The notes under the pieces were generated by a model, which had not been told where the DNA came from, searched no databases, and was given only the letters and a program-made list of their open reading frames with translations. A DNA stretch of 64,000 nucleotides, taken from contig CALLMD010000010.1 of assembly GCA_938007935.1 (NCBI GenBank), forward strand, positions 1 to 64,000. Direction: 5' to 3'. The translations under genes and the position numbers were made by a program. How positions within the stretch are numbered: position 1 is the first letter of the stretch; every line of letters begins with the position of its first letter. Shown piece after piece: positions 37,327 to 49,300 of the stretch. This DNA comes from an uncultured Hellea sp. Lineage in GTDB: Bacteria; Pseudomonadota; Alphaproteobacteria; Caulobacterales; Maricaulaceae.

Positions 37327-37377
37327 GTCAATATAACAAGCCTTAATTCACCCGCTCCGAGATGAGCGGGTTTTTTT
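37312..37377 (+). promoter_or_regulatory. antiterminator/terminator switch of the ilv-leu attenuator
   Basis: The same nine bases ATGAGCGGG occur at 37312-37320 (in the leader codons) and 37362-37370. Between them CCCGCTC (37351-37357) can pair with either. Pairing with the downstream copy makes an intrinsic terminator followed by seven T (37371-37377). Pairing with the upstream copy blocks it. A ribosome at the leader stop would cover the upstream copy; one stalled at the Val/Leu codons would not. Confidence 0.8.
37350..37377 (+). terminator. intrinsic terminator of the ilv-leu attenuator
   Basis: CCCGCTC (37351-37357), loop CGAGAT, GAGCGGG (37364-37370) and seven T. It ends 26 bases before the ilvD start, so it can only act as an attenuator or separate the leader from ilvD. 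Confidence 0.9.
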
Positions 37378-37402
37378 ATGTGCTAAATGAGAGAGAAACA
37401 GA

Positions 37403-40113
<2,711 letters not shown>

Positions 40114-40121
40114 CAAATTAT

Positions 40122-40203
40122 GTCATCCTCGGCCCTGTGCCGAGGACCTTTAATGCAATTTAAACATTTGATTAAAGGTCCTAGGGACAAGCCCTAGAAT
40201 GAC
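40122..40203. repeat. 82-bp palindromic element between ilvC and ilvB
   Basis: Two 33-base arms (40122-40154 and 40171-40203) are inverted copies with six mismatches, beginning GTCATCCTCGG and ending GAATGAC. Each arm folds on itself (CCTCGG/CCGAGG and CCTAGG/CCCTAG). It resembles the short palindromic intergenic repeats common in alphaproteobacteria. It sits within the operon and may affect mRNA stability. No second intact copy was found in the window. Confidence 0.8.
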
Positions 40204-40224
40204 GAAACATAAAAAAGAAAAATT

Positions 40225-41949
40225 ATGACCACAGCCACACAATTTGAGAAGCAAGCAACAGAAAAAATTGCTGACCGTCCGTCTAAATCGGGCTCGCAAT
40301 TATTGCTGGAATCGCTTGTGGAACAAGGTGTGGAAACCATCTTTGGTTATCCGGGCGGGGCGATTATGCCGGTCTATGATGTGCTGCCCTCTATACCGCA
40401 GCTCCGTCATATTCTTTGCCGTCATGAGCAAGGCTGCGGTATGGCGGCGATTGGCTATGCACGGGCGACAGGTAAAACGGGCACAGCTTTCGCCACCTCT
40501 GGCCCCGGCGCAACCAACCTGATTACCGCCATTGCCGATGCCTATCTCGACTCTGTGCCAGTTGTTTTTGTTACGGGCCAAGTACCGTCAAATTTGATGG
40601 GTACAGATGCGTTTCAAGAAGTTGATATTTTCGGCATGACGCTGCCTGTGGTTAAGCACAGCTATATTGTGCGTGACCCCGCTGACATTCCCGGCATGGT
40701 GGCCGAGGCCTATTTCATTGCCGCCGAAGGGCGTCCCGGCCCTGTCTTGATTGACCTGCCCAAAGATGTCGCCAATGCGATGACAACGCAGCGTCATAAA
40801 TGGCGGCCCTACCCGAAGCAAAAGCCAGAGATGGGCCAGTCAGATTATTTCTCCAAAGCCGAAGATTTAATGAAGGCCGCGAAAAAGCCGCTCTTTTATA
40901 TTGGCGGCGGCATTGCCCAAGGCGACGGCGTGGAGGAGCTTCGCGATCTCGTTGAGCGCACAGATATTCCCGTGGTGTCAACGCTAAAAGGGCTTGGCTC
41001 TTTGCCCTCAGACCATCCGCAATTTTTAGGCATGCTGGGTATGCATGGCCTTAAGGCGGCCAATTACGCCGTACAAGAATGTGACCTCCTCATTGTGGCG
41101 GGCGCGCGCTTTGATGACCGCGCGACAGGCAAGCTCGACACTTTTGCGCCCCACGCCAAAGTAATCCATATGGATATTGATATTGCGGAGATTAATAAGC
41201 TGCGCAGTGTGGATGTTTATCTAGACGGCAGCCTGAAGAAAAACTTGGCCGCGCTTAATCCGAGACGCGTGGACTGTGATGAATGGCGCAAGCTATGCTA
41301 TGATCGCCGCACCGAGCATGTCTGGGATTATGAGACAGCCCAAGCCACAGCCGCCCCCGGTGTTTACGCGCCTAAGCTTTTACATGATCTCTCGCGCCGC
41401 GCGGATGATAGCGCAATATTCACCTGTGACGTCGGACAGCATCAAATGTGGGTGGCGCAGCATTGTTATTTCGACGATCCCAAAGATCACATTACCAGTG
41501 GCGGCCTCGGCACAATGGGCTTTGGCCTGCCCGCAGGTCTAGGCGCAAAACTGGGCGCACCAGAACGCACCGTGATTACAGTATCGGGCGATGGTTCTAT
41601 CATGATGAACATCCAAGAACTGGCGACCTTGTTCCGCTACGACATTCCGCTCAAAATTGTCCTTTTGGATAACTCTGCCCTTGGCATGGTGCGCCAATGG
41701 CAGGAAGTCTTTTTTGACAAGAATTATTCCGAGACAAATTTGGACGATAATCCAGATTTTGCCCTACTTGCTAAAGCGTTTCAAATCGACGCCTTTACCG
41801 TCAACACAGCCGATGAAGTCGACGCCGGCATTGACCGCCTCCTCGCAGCAGACGGCCCTATCCTCATGCACGTCAAAATCGACCCGAATGAAAATGTCTG
41901 GCCATTAGTTCCGCCCGGGCGGAGCAATGCGGATATGATGGAGCGGTAA
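40225..41949 (+). CDS. ilvB: acetolactate synthase large subunit
   Basis: A 574-residue thiamine diphosphate enzyme making acetolactate or acetohydroxybutyrate. FGYPGGAIMPVYD and RHEQGCGMAAIGYARATGKTG carry the activating Glu. ATSGPGATNLITAIADAY, FQEVDIFGMTLPVVKHSY and the TPP motif GDGSIMMNIQELATLFRYDIPLKIVLLDNS are all present. The end (PPGRSNADMMER) is typical; its last codons are partly repeated at 42268-42287. Confidence 0.97.
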   Translation: MTTATQFEKQATEKIADRPSKSGSQLLLESLVEQGVETIFGYPGGAIMPVYDVLPSIPQLRHILCRHEQGCGMAAIGYARATGKTGTAFATSGPGATNLITAIADAYLDSVPVVFVTGQVPSNLMGTDAFQEVDIFGMTLPVVKHSYIVRDPADIPGMVAEAYFIAAEGRPGPVLIDLPKDVANAMTTQRHKWRPYPKQKPEMGQSDYFSKAEDLMKAAKKPLFYIGGGIAQGDGVEELRDLVERTDIPVVSTLKGLGSLPSDHPQFLGMLGMHGLKAANYAVQECDLLIVAGARFDDRATGKLDTFAPHAKVIHMDIDIAEINKLRSVDVYLDGSLKKNLAALNPRRVDCDEWRKLCYDRRTEHVWDYETAQATAAPGVYAPKLLHDLSRRADDSAIFTCDVGQHQMWVAQHCYFDDPKDHITSGGLGTMGFGLPAGLGAKLGAPERTVITVSGDGSIMMNIQELATLFRYDIPLKIVLLDNSALGMVRQWQEVFFDKNYSETNLDDNPDFALLAKAFQIDAFTVNTADEVDAGIDRLLAADGPILMHVKIDPNENVWPLVPPGRSNADMMER

Positions 41950-41950
41950 T

Positions 41951-42220
41951 ATGTCAAATATCCTACGAACGGTTTTAATAACTTTGGGAATTCTAATTCC
42001 TTTCTTAACTATCATCTCATTAGCACTCAATTATTCAACGTTAATTCAATCAATGTCAGCACTAAATGATGTTGGTGGTGAAGTGGCGGCGCAAGCCAAG
42101 CTAAGGCATCATCCTGCTTTTTTGGGATTATTGTCCAGTGCACTTAACCAATTTGCGATAGCAGCTATTTGTTTGGCGGCAGCACATAGCATCAAACCTT
42201 TCGGAGGTTCTCATGGCTGA
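41951..42220 (+). CDS. small membrane protein, first insert at the ilvB junction
   Basis: An 89-residue protein with two hydrophobic helices (about 7-27 and 65-82). Its ATG is one base past the ilvB stop, and its stop overlaps the duplicated small-subunit start at 42213. It is A/T richer than ilvB. No family was recognised and it has no obvious similarity to the second insert protein. It appears to be cargo of a rearranged junction. Confidence 0.6.
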   Translation: MSNILRTVLITLGILIPFLTIISLALNYSTLIQSMSALNDVGGEVAAQAKLRHHPAFLGLLSSALNQFAIAAICLAAAHSIKPFGGSHG

Positions 42221-42287
42221 ACTTCAACGCGATAAAACTTTCGAGCCTTCGGGCGAATTCCCAATCGCAGACATGATGGAGCGGTAG
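42213..42287 (+). pseudogene. fused fragment: start of small subunit plus end of ilvB
   Basis: The first 43 bases (42213-42255) match the start of the true small-subunit gene (42674-42716) at 42 positions. The last 20 or so bases (42268-42287) match the end of ilvB, giving IADMMER and a stop. The 24-codon frame is therefore a recombination scar. A GGAGG ribosome site precedes it (42203-42207). Confidence 0.85.
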
Positions 42288-42677
42288 GTGGTATTCTTGC
42301 GCGTCATATTTGGAGCATTTGCTTTCATATCCCTTTGTCTAATTCTCTTTGTTTTTGGCGTTTTCAAAAGCGGAATGGCTGAGACGGCCGATGCCTTGAA
42401 AGCCTTGCTATTGCCTGGGGCATTCCTTGTAATTTGTAGTGTAATAGCGGGTGTTGCAACTCTTAAGTCTAGTAGGGTTTTATCATATATAACCATTGCG
42501 TTAATGGCTATCGTGGCAGGCTTTGCGGCTTGGGTCCCACTGGCCGTCGGCATGCATTATCACCCAGATACAAATTACACGGGCTGGATCATCGCCTTTT
42601 TTGGTCCAATTTTTTTAGTCGCCATTGGGCTGTCCATTTTTATTCACACACATTTCAAGCGCGGTAACATATCATGA
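42288..42677 (+). CDS. small membrane protein, second insert at the ilvB junction
   Basis: A 129-residue protein with four likely membrane helices (about 3-25, 42-60, 68-90 and 100-120). The start is a GTG directly after the stop of the fused fragment; its end overlaps the small-subunit start as ATGA. No family was recognised. Together with the 89-residue gene it is carried in a duplicated ilvB/small-subunit junction. Confidence 0.55.
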   Translation: MVFLRVIFGAFAFISLCLILFVFGVFKSGMAETADALKALLLPGAFLVICSVIAGVATLKSSRVLSYITIALMAIVAGFAAWVPLAVGMHYHPDTNYTGWIIAFFGPIFLVAIGLSIFIHTHFKRGNIS

Positions 42678-42976
42678 CTGAACTTCAACGCGATAAAACT
42701 TTCGAGCCTTCGGGCGTTCAGGGGAAACTGAAAATTGTTCTCCATGATGTGAGCGGGACGCTGATTAGGGCGCTCGGCACGATCGAGCGCCGTGGATATG
42801 ACTACCGTGATGTGCATTGTACGCAGCGTGTGGATGGCGATTTCGACCTCCTTGTCCATATTGAGGACACAGGCGGGCCGAGCAATCTGGATACACTCTG
42901 CAAGCAATTAGAGCGTTTATATAATGTGGTCAGCGCCGAGAAGGTCGGCCGCCGCAGACATGCAGAGCGCGCTTAG
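42674..42976 (+). CDS. acetolactate synthase small (regulatory) subunit, ACT domain
   Basis: A 100-residue protein with one ACT domain (about 18-90), shown by LIRALGTIERRGYDYRDVHCTQ and DLLVHIEDTGGPSNLDTLCKQLERLYNVVSAEKV. It is much shorter than IlvH/IlvN of 160 or more residues and closest in size to enteric IlvM. It would bind IlvB and tune feedback by valine. The first 43 bases are also present as a copy at 42213-42255. It lies 38 bases before leuA. Confidence 0.85.
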   Translation: MTELQRDKTFEPSGVQGKLKIVLHDVSGTLIRALGTIERRGYDYRDVHCTQRVDGDFDLLVHIEDTGGPSNLDTLCKQLERLYNVVSAEKVGRRRHAERA

Positions 42977-43014
42977 CACATCGAAGACCAAAATAAGATT
43001 TTCGAGAATTTAAA

Positions 43015-44568
43015 ATGAGTAAAACAAACCAAGTCAGAATTTTTGACACCACATTAAGAGACGGCGAACAAGCGCCCGGTTTTTCTATGACATCGGGCCA
43101 AAAGCTCGCTATGGCCGAAGCTTTGGAAGGCCTTGGCGTTGACGTAATTGAGGCAGGATTTGCTGCCGCCTCCCCCGGTGATTTTGACGCCATTAAAACA
43201 ATAGCGCAGACCATCAAGGACAGCACGGTCTGTTCGCTGGCCCGTTGTATGGAAAGCGATATTCGCGCGTCTGGCGAAGCGATTAAGCCCGCTAAATCAG
43301 GGCGCATTCATACATTCATCGCGACCTCGCCGCTTCACCGCGAGTTCAAGCTTAAAATGTCCAAGGATGAAATCGTCGCCCGCGCGATAGCCGGCATCGA
43401 GACCTGCCTTGAATATACTGATGATGTTGAATTTTCTGCCGAAGACGCCATCCGCACCGAACGCGATTACCTCAAACGCGTTGTCGAAGCGGCGATTAAA
43501 GCGGGCGCAACAACAATTAATATTCCCGACACGGTTGGCTATACCACACCCGAGGAAATTCAGGACCTCTTTCATTTCTTAACCACTGAAATCGAAGGCT
43601 CAGATAAGGCTATCTTCTCCGCCCATTGTCATGATGATTTGGGCCTCGCCGTGGCAAATTCCTTGGCGGCAGTGCGCGGCGGAGCGCGTCAAGTCGAATG
43701 CGCGCTGAACGGTATTGGCGAGCGCGCAGGTAATTGCGCGACCGAAGAAGTCATTATGGCGATTAATACGCGCAAAGATTTCTATGGCTTATCGACCCGA
43801 ATTAAAACCGAAGGCCTTTACGGCGCGTCGAAATTGCTCGCGACCATTACGGGCAATCCCGTGCCGCGTAACAAAGCCATTGTCGGTAAAAATGCCTTTG
43901 CCCATGAGAGCGGTATTCACCAGCACGGCGTTTTGGCCAACCGCGAAACCTATGAAATTATGAAACCCGAAGATGTCGGCGTCTCGACGGATAATCTTGT
44001 TTTGGGCAAACATTCTGGCCGCGCCGCGCTTAAAAACCGCGCGTCAAAACTCGGCTTTGAATTATCGGATAATCAGCTGCAATCTGTTTTTGTCTCTTTC
44101 AAAGAACTCGCCGATGCCAAAAAGGAAGTCTTTGACGCCGACCTCGAAGCCTTGATTTTGGGCGAAGCTGTGGGCACGCAAGGCCCTTGGGCGATTGACA
44201 GCCTTTATGTCTCGGCGGGCTCTGATGATAACCGCAGCCCCCAAGCGACTGTGAAATTAATCCATGAGAGTGGCGAAACGAAGCAAGCCATCTCAGAGGC
44301 CGCTGGCCCTGTTAATGCCGTCTTCCTCGCCATTTCCGATATTACGGGTCATCCGCTTCACCTTGAGAGTTTTACCGTGCAATCTGTTTCGGAAGGCAAA
44401 GACGCCATGGCCGAAGCGGCTGTTCGCGTCTCGACTGAATTTGAGAATTATCACGGCCGCGGGGCCAGCACGGATACAGTGCTAGCAGGTGCCAAAGCCT
44501 ATTTGGACGTGATTAATAGAATTGAACGCAGGGCCGTACGCCAACAAGCAATTGCGGCGCAGCACTAA
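43015..44568 (+). CDS. leuA: 2-isopropylmalate synthase
   Basis: A 517-residue enzyme for the first step of leucine synthesis, condensing acetyl-CoA and 2-ketoisovalerate. RIFDTTLRDGEQAPGFSM (catalytic Arg, Asp) is at the N-terminus, SAHCHDDLGLAVANSLAAVRGGARQVECALNGIGERAGN holds the metal-binding HxH and active-site motif, and the C-terminal 140 residues form the LeuA regulatory dimer domain that binds leucine. The length is normal. Confidence 0.97.
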   Translation: MSKTNQVRIFDTTLRDGEQAPGFSMTSGQKLAMAEALEGLGVDVIEAGFAAASPGDFDAIKTIAQTIKDSTVCSLARCMESDIRASGEAIKPAKSGRIHTFIATSPLHREFKLKMSKDEIVARAIAGIETCLEYTDDVEFSAEDAIRTERDYLKRVVEAAIKAGATTINIPDTVGYTTPEEIQDLFHFLTTEIEGSDKAIFSAHCHDDLGLAVANSLAAVRGGARQVECALNGIGERAGNCATEEVIMAINTRKDFYGLSTRIKTEGLYGASKLLATITGNPVPRNKAIVGKNAFAHESGIHQHGVLANRETYEIMKPEDVGVSTDNLVLGKHSGRAALKNRASKLGFELSDNQLQSVFVSFKELADAKKEVFDADLEALILGEAVGTQGPWAIDSLYVSAGSDDNRSPQATVKLIHESGETKQAISEAAGPVNAVFLAISDITGHPLHLESFTVQSVSEGKDAMAEAAVRVSTEFENYHGRGASTDTVLAGAKAYLDVINRIERRAVRQQAIAAQH

Positions 44569-44738
44569 TATGGGAAAGACTCAGCAATATAGTCATACCG
44601 ACGCGCACCCTTGGTGTGCCCGGTACCCATTCCTGAGAGGTTCAAATGAGAATGATGGGCCATTTTTATGGCAAGTTATCAGGTATGGATTCCGGGCCTC
44701 ACTGCGTTCGGCGGCGAAATGACTTGGGAGGAAAATTA

Positions 44739-46136
44739 GTGACTGCTAAAACACTTTTTGACAAAGTCTGGGAGCGTCATGTTGTTGTCCCTGAAACGAA
44801 GACTAATCCAGCCACGCTTTATATTGACCTGCACCTTATCCATGAGGTGACATCCCCGCAGGCCTTTACCGTGCTGCGGGAGCGCGGCCTTAAAGTGCGC
44901 CGACCCGACCGCACACTGGCGACGATTGATCACTCGACGCCCACCAAGATTAATCTCGATGGCTCGCGTCCCTATGTGACCGCGCAAGCCAAGACACAGG
45001 TTGAAACCCTGCTCGCCAATACCGAAGAGTACGGTATCGAGACCCATGGCTGGGACTCTGATAATCGCGGCATTGTCCATGTTATGGGGCCAGAACTAGG
45101 CGCGACGCAACCCGGCATGACCATTGTGTGCGGCGATAGCCATACCAGCACGCACGGGGCTTTTGGCGCGATTGCTTTTGGCATAGGCACGACTCAGGTC
45201 GGGCATGTTCTGGCCAATCAATGTATCCTCATGCCAAAACCCAAAACCATGGCGATTAACGTCAATGGGCAGCTTGCCGAGGGCGTAACGCCCAAGGATG
45301 TTATCCTCGCCATCATCGCCGAAATCGGCATTGGCGGGGGCACTGGCTACGCGCTGGAATATCGCGGTAATGTCTTTGAGCAGATGTCAATGGATGGCCG
45401 CATGACGGTCTGTAATATGTCCATCGAGGCGGGCGCGCGTTGCGGCATGATTGCGCCAGATGAAACCACATTTAGCTATTTGAAAGACCGCAAATTCACG
45501 CCTGAGGATTACGATGCGGCCTGCGCCGATTGGGCGAGCCTCGCCACAGATGAAGGCGCGGTTTTTGACAAGGAAGTCCATATCAAAGCCGAAGACATCA
45601 AGCCTATGGTGACCTATGGCACGCACCCCGGCATGGGCATAGCGGTTGACGCGGTTATTCCCGCAGCCGCGGACGCGACTGATGAAAGCGCCTTGGACTA
45701 TATGCAACTCAAAGCAGGCGCGAAAATCGCGGGCACCCCCGTCAATAAAGTCTTTATCGGCTCCTGTACCAATTCCCGTATGGAAGATTTGCGCGCAGCG
45801 GCCGCTATTTTTCGGGGCCGTAAAGTCGCCAGCAATGTCACGGCGATTGTCGTTCCCGGAAGTGTTCTCGTTAAAGCCCGCGCCGAAGATGAAGGTCTCG
45901 ATAAAATATTTACGGATGCTGGAGCAGAATGGCGCGAGGCGGGATGTTCTATGTGTCTGGGCATGAACGGGGATATTGGCGCGCCGGGGGACCTTGTCGT
46001 CTCGACCTCGAACCGTAATTTCATGGGCCGCCAAGGGCCGGGCGTGCGCACGGTACTCGCCTCCCCTGAAACGGCCGCCGCCAGCGCGGTGAACGGCGTC
46101 ATCACAGACCCGCGCAATATGGAGACAGCCGCATGA
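44739..46136 (+). CDS. leuC: 3-isopropylmalate dehydratase large subunit
   Basis: A 465-residue aconitase-family subunit. GTG 44739 was chosen because GGGAGG lies 7-12 bases upstream and the protein then begins [16 protein letters not shown], as in other LeuC; the open frame runs on upstream to 44646 without support. Cluster cysteines are in [17 protein letters not shown] and [46 protein letters not shown] is the family signature. Its stop overlaps leuD (ATGA). The gap 44569-44738 holds only a doubtful 50-codon frame. Confidence 0.96.
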   Translation: MTAKTLFDKVWERHVVVPETKTNPATLYIDLHLIHEVTSPQAFTVLRERGLKVRRPDRTLATIDHSTPTKINLDGSRPYVTAQAKTQVETLLANTEEYGIETHGWDSDNRGIVHVMGPELGATQPGMTIVCGDSHTSTHGAFGAIAFGIGTTQVGHVLANQCILMPKPKTMAINVNGQLAEGVTPKDVILAIIAEIGIGGGTGYALEYRGNVFEQMSMDGRMTVCNMSIEAGARCGMIAPDETTFSYLKDRKFTPEDYDAACADWASLATDEGAVFDKEVHIKAEDIKPMVTYGTHPGMGIAVDAVIPAAADATDESALDYMQLKAGAKIAGTPVNKVFIGSCTNSRMEDLRAAAAIFRGRKVASNVTAIVVPGSVLVKARAEDEGLDKIFTDAGAEWREAGCSMCLGMNGDIGAPGDLVVSTSNRNFMGRQGPGVRTVLASPETAAASAVNGVITDPRNMETAA

Positions 46137-46714
46137 GTTTTCAGCCCCTAAAAACGGTCACCTCTCGCACTTTGGTCTTACCCCTAACCAATATTGATAC
46201 TGACCAAATCATGCCCGCAAAATTTTTGTCCATGACAACCAAGGCAGGGCTGGGTGAACATGTCTTTGCCAATTTACGTTATGACGCCAATGGCAATCCC
46301 ACCAATCATGAGCTTAATAGTGAGGCGGGCAAAGCCTGCGAAATTCTTGTCGCGGGTCATAATTTTGGCTGTGGTTCATCGCGTGAACATGCGCCATGGG
46401 GTCTCACTGATTATGGCTTTCGTGTTGTGATTAGTTCTGAGATTGCGGATATCTTTCGCAATAACTCACTTAAGAACGGCTTGCTCCCTATTGTGATAGA
46501 AAAGAGCGCGCATCAATGGCTCCTCGATCACCCCGGCGAGGAGGTCACAATTGACCTAGACACGCAGCAAGTGCGCCTGCCTAAAAATGGCGGGACTTAT
46601 AATTTCGAAATCGACGCCTTTTCACGCCACTGCCTGATGGAGGGCGTGGACGAGATGGGCTATTTACAAAATCAAGATGATGCCATTGCGGCATATGAAA
46701 AGGCGCGCGGTTAA
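46133..46714 (+). CDS. leuD: 3-isopropylmalate dehydratase small subunit
   Basis: A 193-residue swivel-domain subunit that completes the isomerase with Leu[14 protein letters not shown] near the start and [47 protein letters not shown] are diagnostic. It overlaps leuC by four bases. Confidence 0.97.
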   Translation: MSFQPLKTVTSRTLVLPLTNIDTDQIMPAKFLSMTTKAGLGEHVFANLRYDANGNPTNHELNSEAGKACEILVAGHNFGCGSSREHAPWGLTDYGFRVVISSEIADIFRNNSLKNGLLPIVIEKSAHQWLLDHPGEEVTIDLDTQQVRLPKNGGTYNFEIDAFSRHCLMEGVDEMGYLQNQDDAIAAYEKARG

Positions 46715-47782
46715 ATGAGTAATATCAACTTCACATATCTGCCCGGTGACGGCATCGGCCCCGAAGTCGGCGAAGCGGCCATGACCGTTTTAAACGCTAT
46801 GGCGGGCGCTTATGGGCATACGCTTGAACCTGAATTTGGCCTTATTGGCGGGGCGGCAATTGACGCAGTTGGCACGCCCCTTCCTGATGAGACATATGCC
46901 TCTTGTGAAAAAACAGGCGCAATATTACTGGGCGCTGTGGGCGGGCCGAAATGGGATCACCTGAAAGGCGCAGAGCGTCCAGAGCTTGGATCGCTTTTGC
47001 CGCTGCGTAAGAACCTTAACCTTTATGCCAATATACGCCCGTGTAAGCCCTACCCCGCTTTGATTGATCACGCCCCGCTGAAACGTGAACGTCTTGAGGG
47101 CACAGATTTCGTCGTCATGCGCGAGCTGACAGGCGGAATTTATTTCGGCAAAAAGGGCCGCGATAATTTAGGCGCTTATGATGAGTGCCGCTATAGCGAA
47201 GCCGAGGTTGAACGCATTGCCATCAAAGCGTTTGACCTTGCTATGCAGCGCCGCAAAAAAGTCACCTCAGTCGATAAATCAAATGTGCTGGAAACATCAC
47301 GGTTATGGCGCGAGACCGTCATCAAAGTCGCGGCGCGCTATCCCGAAGTTGAGCTAGAACACCTGCTCGTCGATGCTATGACCATGCATATGCTCACACG
47401 CGCGCAAGACTTTGATGTCGTGCTGACTGAGAATATGTTTGGCGATATCCTCACCGATGAAGCCTCTGTGCTTGCGGGCTCTATGGGCGTTATCCCTTCG
47501 GCCTCACTCTCGGATGGTAATGTTGGCATGTATGAACCCATTCACGGCTCCGCCCCTGATATTGCGGGTCAAGGCAAAGCTAATCCGCTTGCGATGATCT
47601 TATCTGCAGCTTGGATGGCGCGCTTATCATTCGGGATGGACGCTGAAGCAAGCGCCATAGAAGCCGCCGTTGAAGCCGCGCTGGACGCGGGAAAGACAAC
47701 GGGCGATCTTGGCGGCTCCCTGTCTACCCAAGAGGTTGGGCAATGGATTGCCGAAAACTTGGACGCTCATGCCCAAAGTTAA
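46715..47782 (+). CDS. leuB: 3-isopropylmalate dehydrogenase
   Basis: A 355-residue NAD-dependent decarboxylating dehydrogenase. PGDGIGPEV is at 9-17; LLPLRKNLNLYANIRP, VVMRELTGGIYFGKKG, DKSNVLETSRLWRE, ENMFGDILTDEASVLAGSMGVIPSASL and YEPIHGSAPDIAGQGKANP are in order. It starts directly after leuD and overlaps ilvA by 14 bases. Confidence 0.97.
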   Translation: MSNINFTYLPGDGIGPEVGEAAMTVLNAMAGAYGHTLEPEFGLIGGAAIDAVGTPLPDETYASCEKTGAILLGAVGGPKWDHLKGAERPELGSLLPLRKNLNLYANIRPCKPYPALIDHAPLKRERLEGTDFVVMRELTGGIYFGKKGRDNLGAYDECRYSEAEVERIAIKAFDLAMQRRKKVTSVDKSNVLETSRLWRETVIKVAARYPEVELEHLLVDAMTMHMLTRAQDFDVVLTENMFGDILTDEASVLAGSMGVIPSASLSDGNVGMYEPIHGSAPDIAGQGKANPLAMILSAAWMARLSFGMDAEASAIEAAVEAALDAGKTTGDLGGSLSTQEVGQWIAENLDAHAQS

Positions 47783-49295
47783 TCTAAATGAGCTTAAAGC
47801 CCGTATTGAAGCCGCGGATGTATATGCGCTCGCCAAGCGTACGCCGTGCCAGCTTGCGCCAAAACTGAGCGCGGAACATGGCCGGAATATCTGGCTTAAA
47901 CGCGAAGACCTTCAAGATGTCTTTAGCTTTAAAATTCGCGGCGCGGCTAACCGCATTGCCGGGCTCAGTGACGCTGAAAAAGCTAAAGGCGTTTGCGCGG
48001 CCAGCGCGGGAAACCACGCGCAAGGCATGGCAGCAGCGGCGGCCTATTACAAAACCAATGCCGTGATTTTCATGCCTGTCACAACGCCGTTGATTAAAGT
48101 CGAAGCCGTACAAGCGCGCGGGGCAGAAACGCGTCTTGTCGGGGATAATTATGACGCCGCCTGCGACGCCGCCATTGACTACGCCAATGATAGCGGCGCG
48201 GTCTTCATCCATCCCTTTGACGAGCTCGACGTGATTGCAGGCCAAGGCACAGTTGGAAAAGAAATATTAGAGCAAATGCCGCGTATGCCAGAGGCAATTT
48301 ATGTTTGCGTGGGCGGCGGCGGATTAGTCTCCGGGATTGGCGCTTGGGTCAAAGCCGTATCGCCAGAGACAAAAATTATCGCCGTCGAGCCCGAAGGCGC
48401 GGCAACGCTAAAAACATCACTGGCCGCGGGTAAACCAACCCCCTTAAATAAAGTTGACGGCTTCGCCGATGGCGTCGCGGTTAAGCTTATCGGGACGAAT
48501 ACTTTGGAGATTTCAAAATCCGTTGTTGATGAATGTATCACCGTGTCTAATGACGAAATTTGCGCGGCGGTAAAAGACGTCTTTGAAGCCACGCGCACGG
48601 TTGTTGAACCTGCGGGCGCGGTTGGCCTGGCCGGGCTTATTAAACAAGCGCGTATGGGGCTTGCCCCAAAGGGGGATTGCGCGGTCACCATTTCTGGCGC
48701 CAATGTCAATTTTGACCGCATTGGTCACATCGTCGAACGGGCCGAACTTGGCGCAGGCGAAGAAATGCTCTTTGCGGCAACTATTCCTGAAAAACCCGGC
48801 GCGTTTCTAAACTTCATCAAAGCGCTCGGCAATCGCCCCGTCACAGAATTTAATTACCGCTATGCTGAAACTAAAAATGCACATGTGCTTGTCGGGATAA
48901 AAATTAAATCCTTGGACGAGCGCGAAGATGTCATCACGGCGATGGCCGCCCATGGTATTTCTGTGGCTGACCTTTCCGAAGACCGCCTCGCCAAACGTCA
49001 CCTACGGCACATGGTAGGCGGTAGGGCCAGTAAAGATATTGATGAAGTGATTTACCGATTTGAATTTCCCGAACGCCCCGGCGCTTTGACGGAGTTTCTC
49101 ATCAACCTCGATGCCAGGTGGAACATCTCTCTTTTCCATTACCGCAATCATGGCCATTCAATGGGACATGTTCTTTGCGGGTTTCAGATTCCTAAAAATG
49201 ATCGCCGCGACCTCGAAGCCAGCCTTGCCAAAACAGGTTATCCGATGAGCGCGGAGACTGAAAATGTCGCGTACGAATATTTCCTAAAAGCTTAG
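47769..49295 (+). CDS. ilvA: biosynthetic threonine dehydratase
   Basis: A 508-residue PLP enzyme deaminating threonine to 2-ketobutyrate, the entry to isoleucine. The PLP lysine is in VFSFKIRGAANRIAG near 51; SAGNHAQGMAAAA and the Gly-rich VCVGGGGLVSGIG follow. Two ACT-like regulatory domains form the last 170 residues (PEKPGAFLNFIKALG and PERPGALTEFLINLD), the form inhibited by isoleucine. The ATG lies inside the leuB end. It is probably the last gene of the ilv-leu operon. Confidence 0.95.
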   Translation: MPKVNLNELKARIEAADVYALAKRTPCQLAPKLSAEHGRNIWLKREDLQDVFSFKIRGAANRIAGLSDAEKAKGVCAASAGNHAQGMAAAAAYYKTNAVIFMPVTTPLIKVEAVQARGAETRLVGDNYDAACDAAIDYANDSGAVFIHPFDELDVIAGQGTVGKEILEQMPRMPEAIYVCVGGGGLVSGIGAWVKAVSPETKIIAVEPEGAATLKTSLAAGKPTPLNKVDGFADGVAVKLIGTNTLEISKSVVDECITVSNDEICAAVKDVFEATRTVVEPAGAVGLAGLIKQARMGLAPKGDCAVTISGANVNFDRIGHIVERAELGAGEEMLFAATIPEKPGAFLNFIKALGNRPVTEFNYRYAETKNAHVLVGIKIKSLDEREDVITAMAAHGISVADLSEDRLAKRHLRHMVGGRASKDIDEVIYRFEFPERPGALTEFLINLDARWNISLFHYRNHGHSMGHVLCGFQIPKNDRRDLEASLAKTGYPMSAETENVAYEYFLKA

Positions 49296-49300
49296 GCTGT

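Noticed and set aside
44570-44722. A 50-codon frame between leuA and leuC
   Set aside because: It ends in a segment (TATGGATTCCGGGCC and nearby GAAATGAC) that looks like a decayed palindromic intergenic repeat. The peptide has no recognisable features and no good ribosome site.
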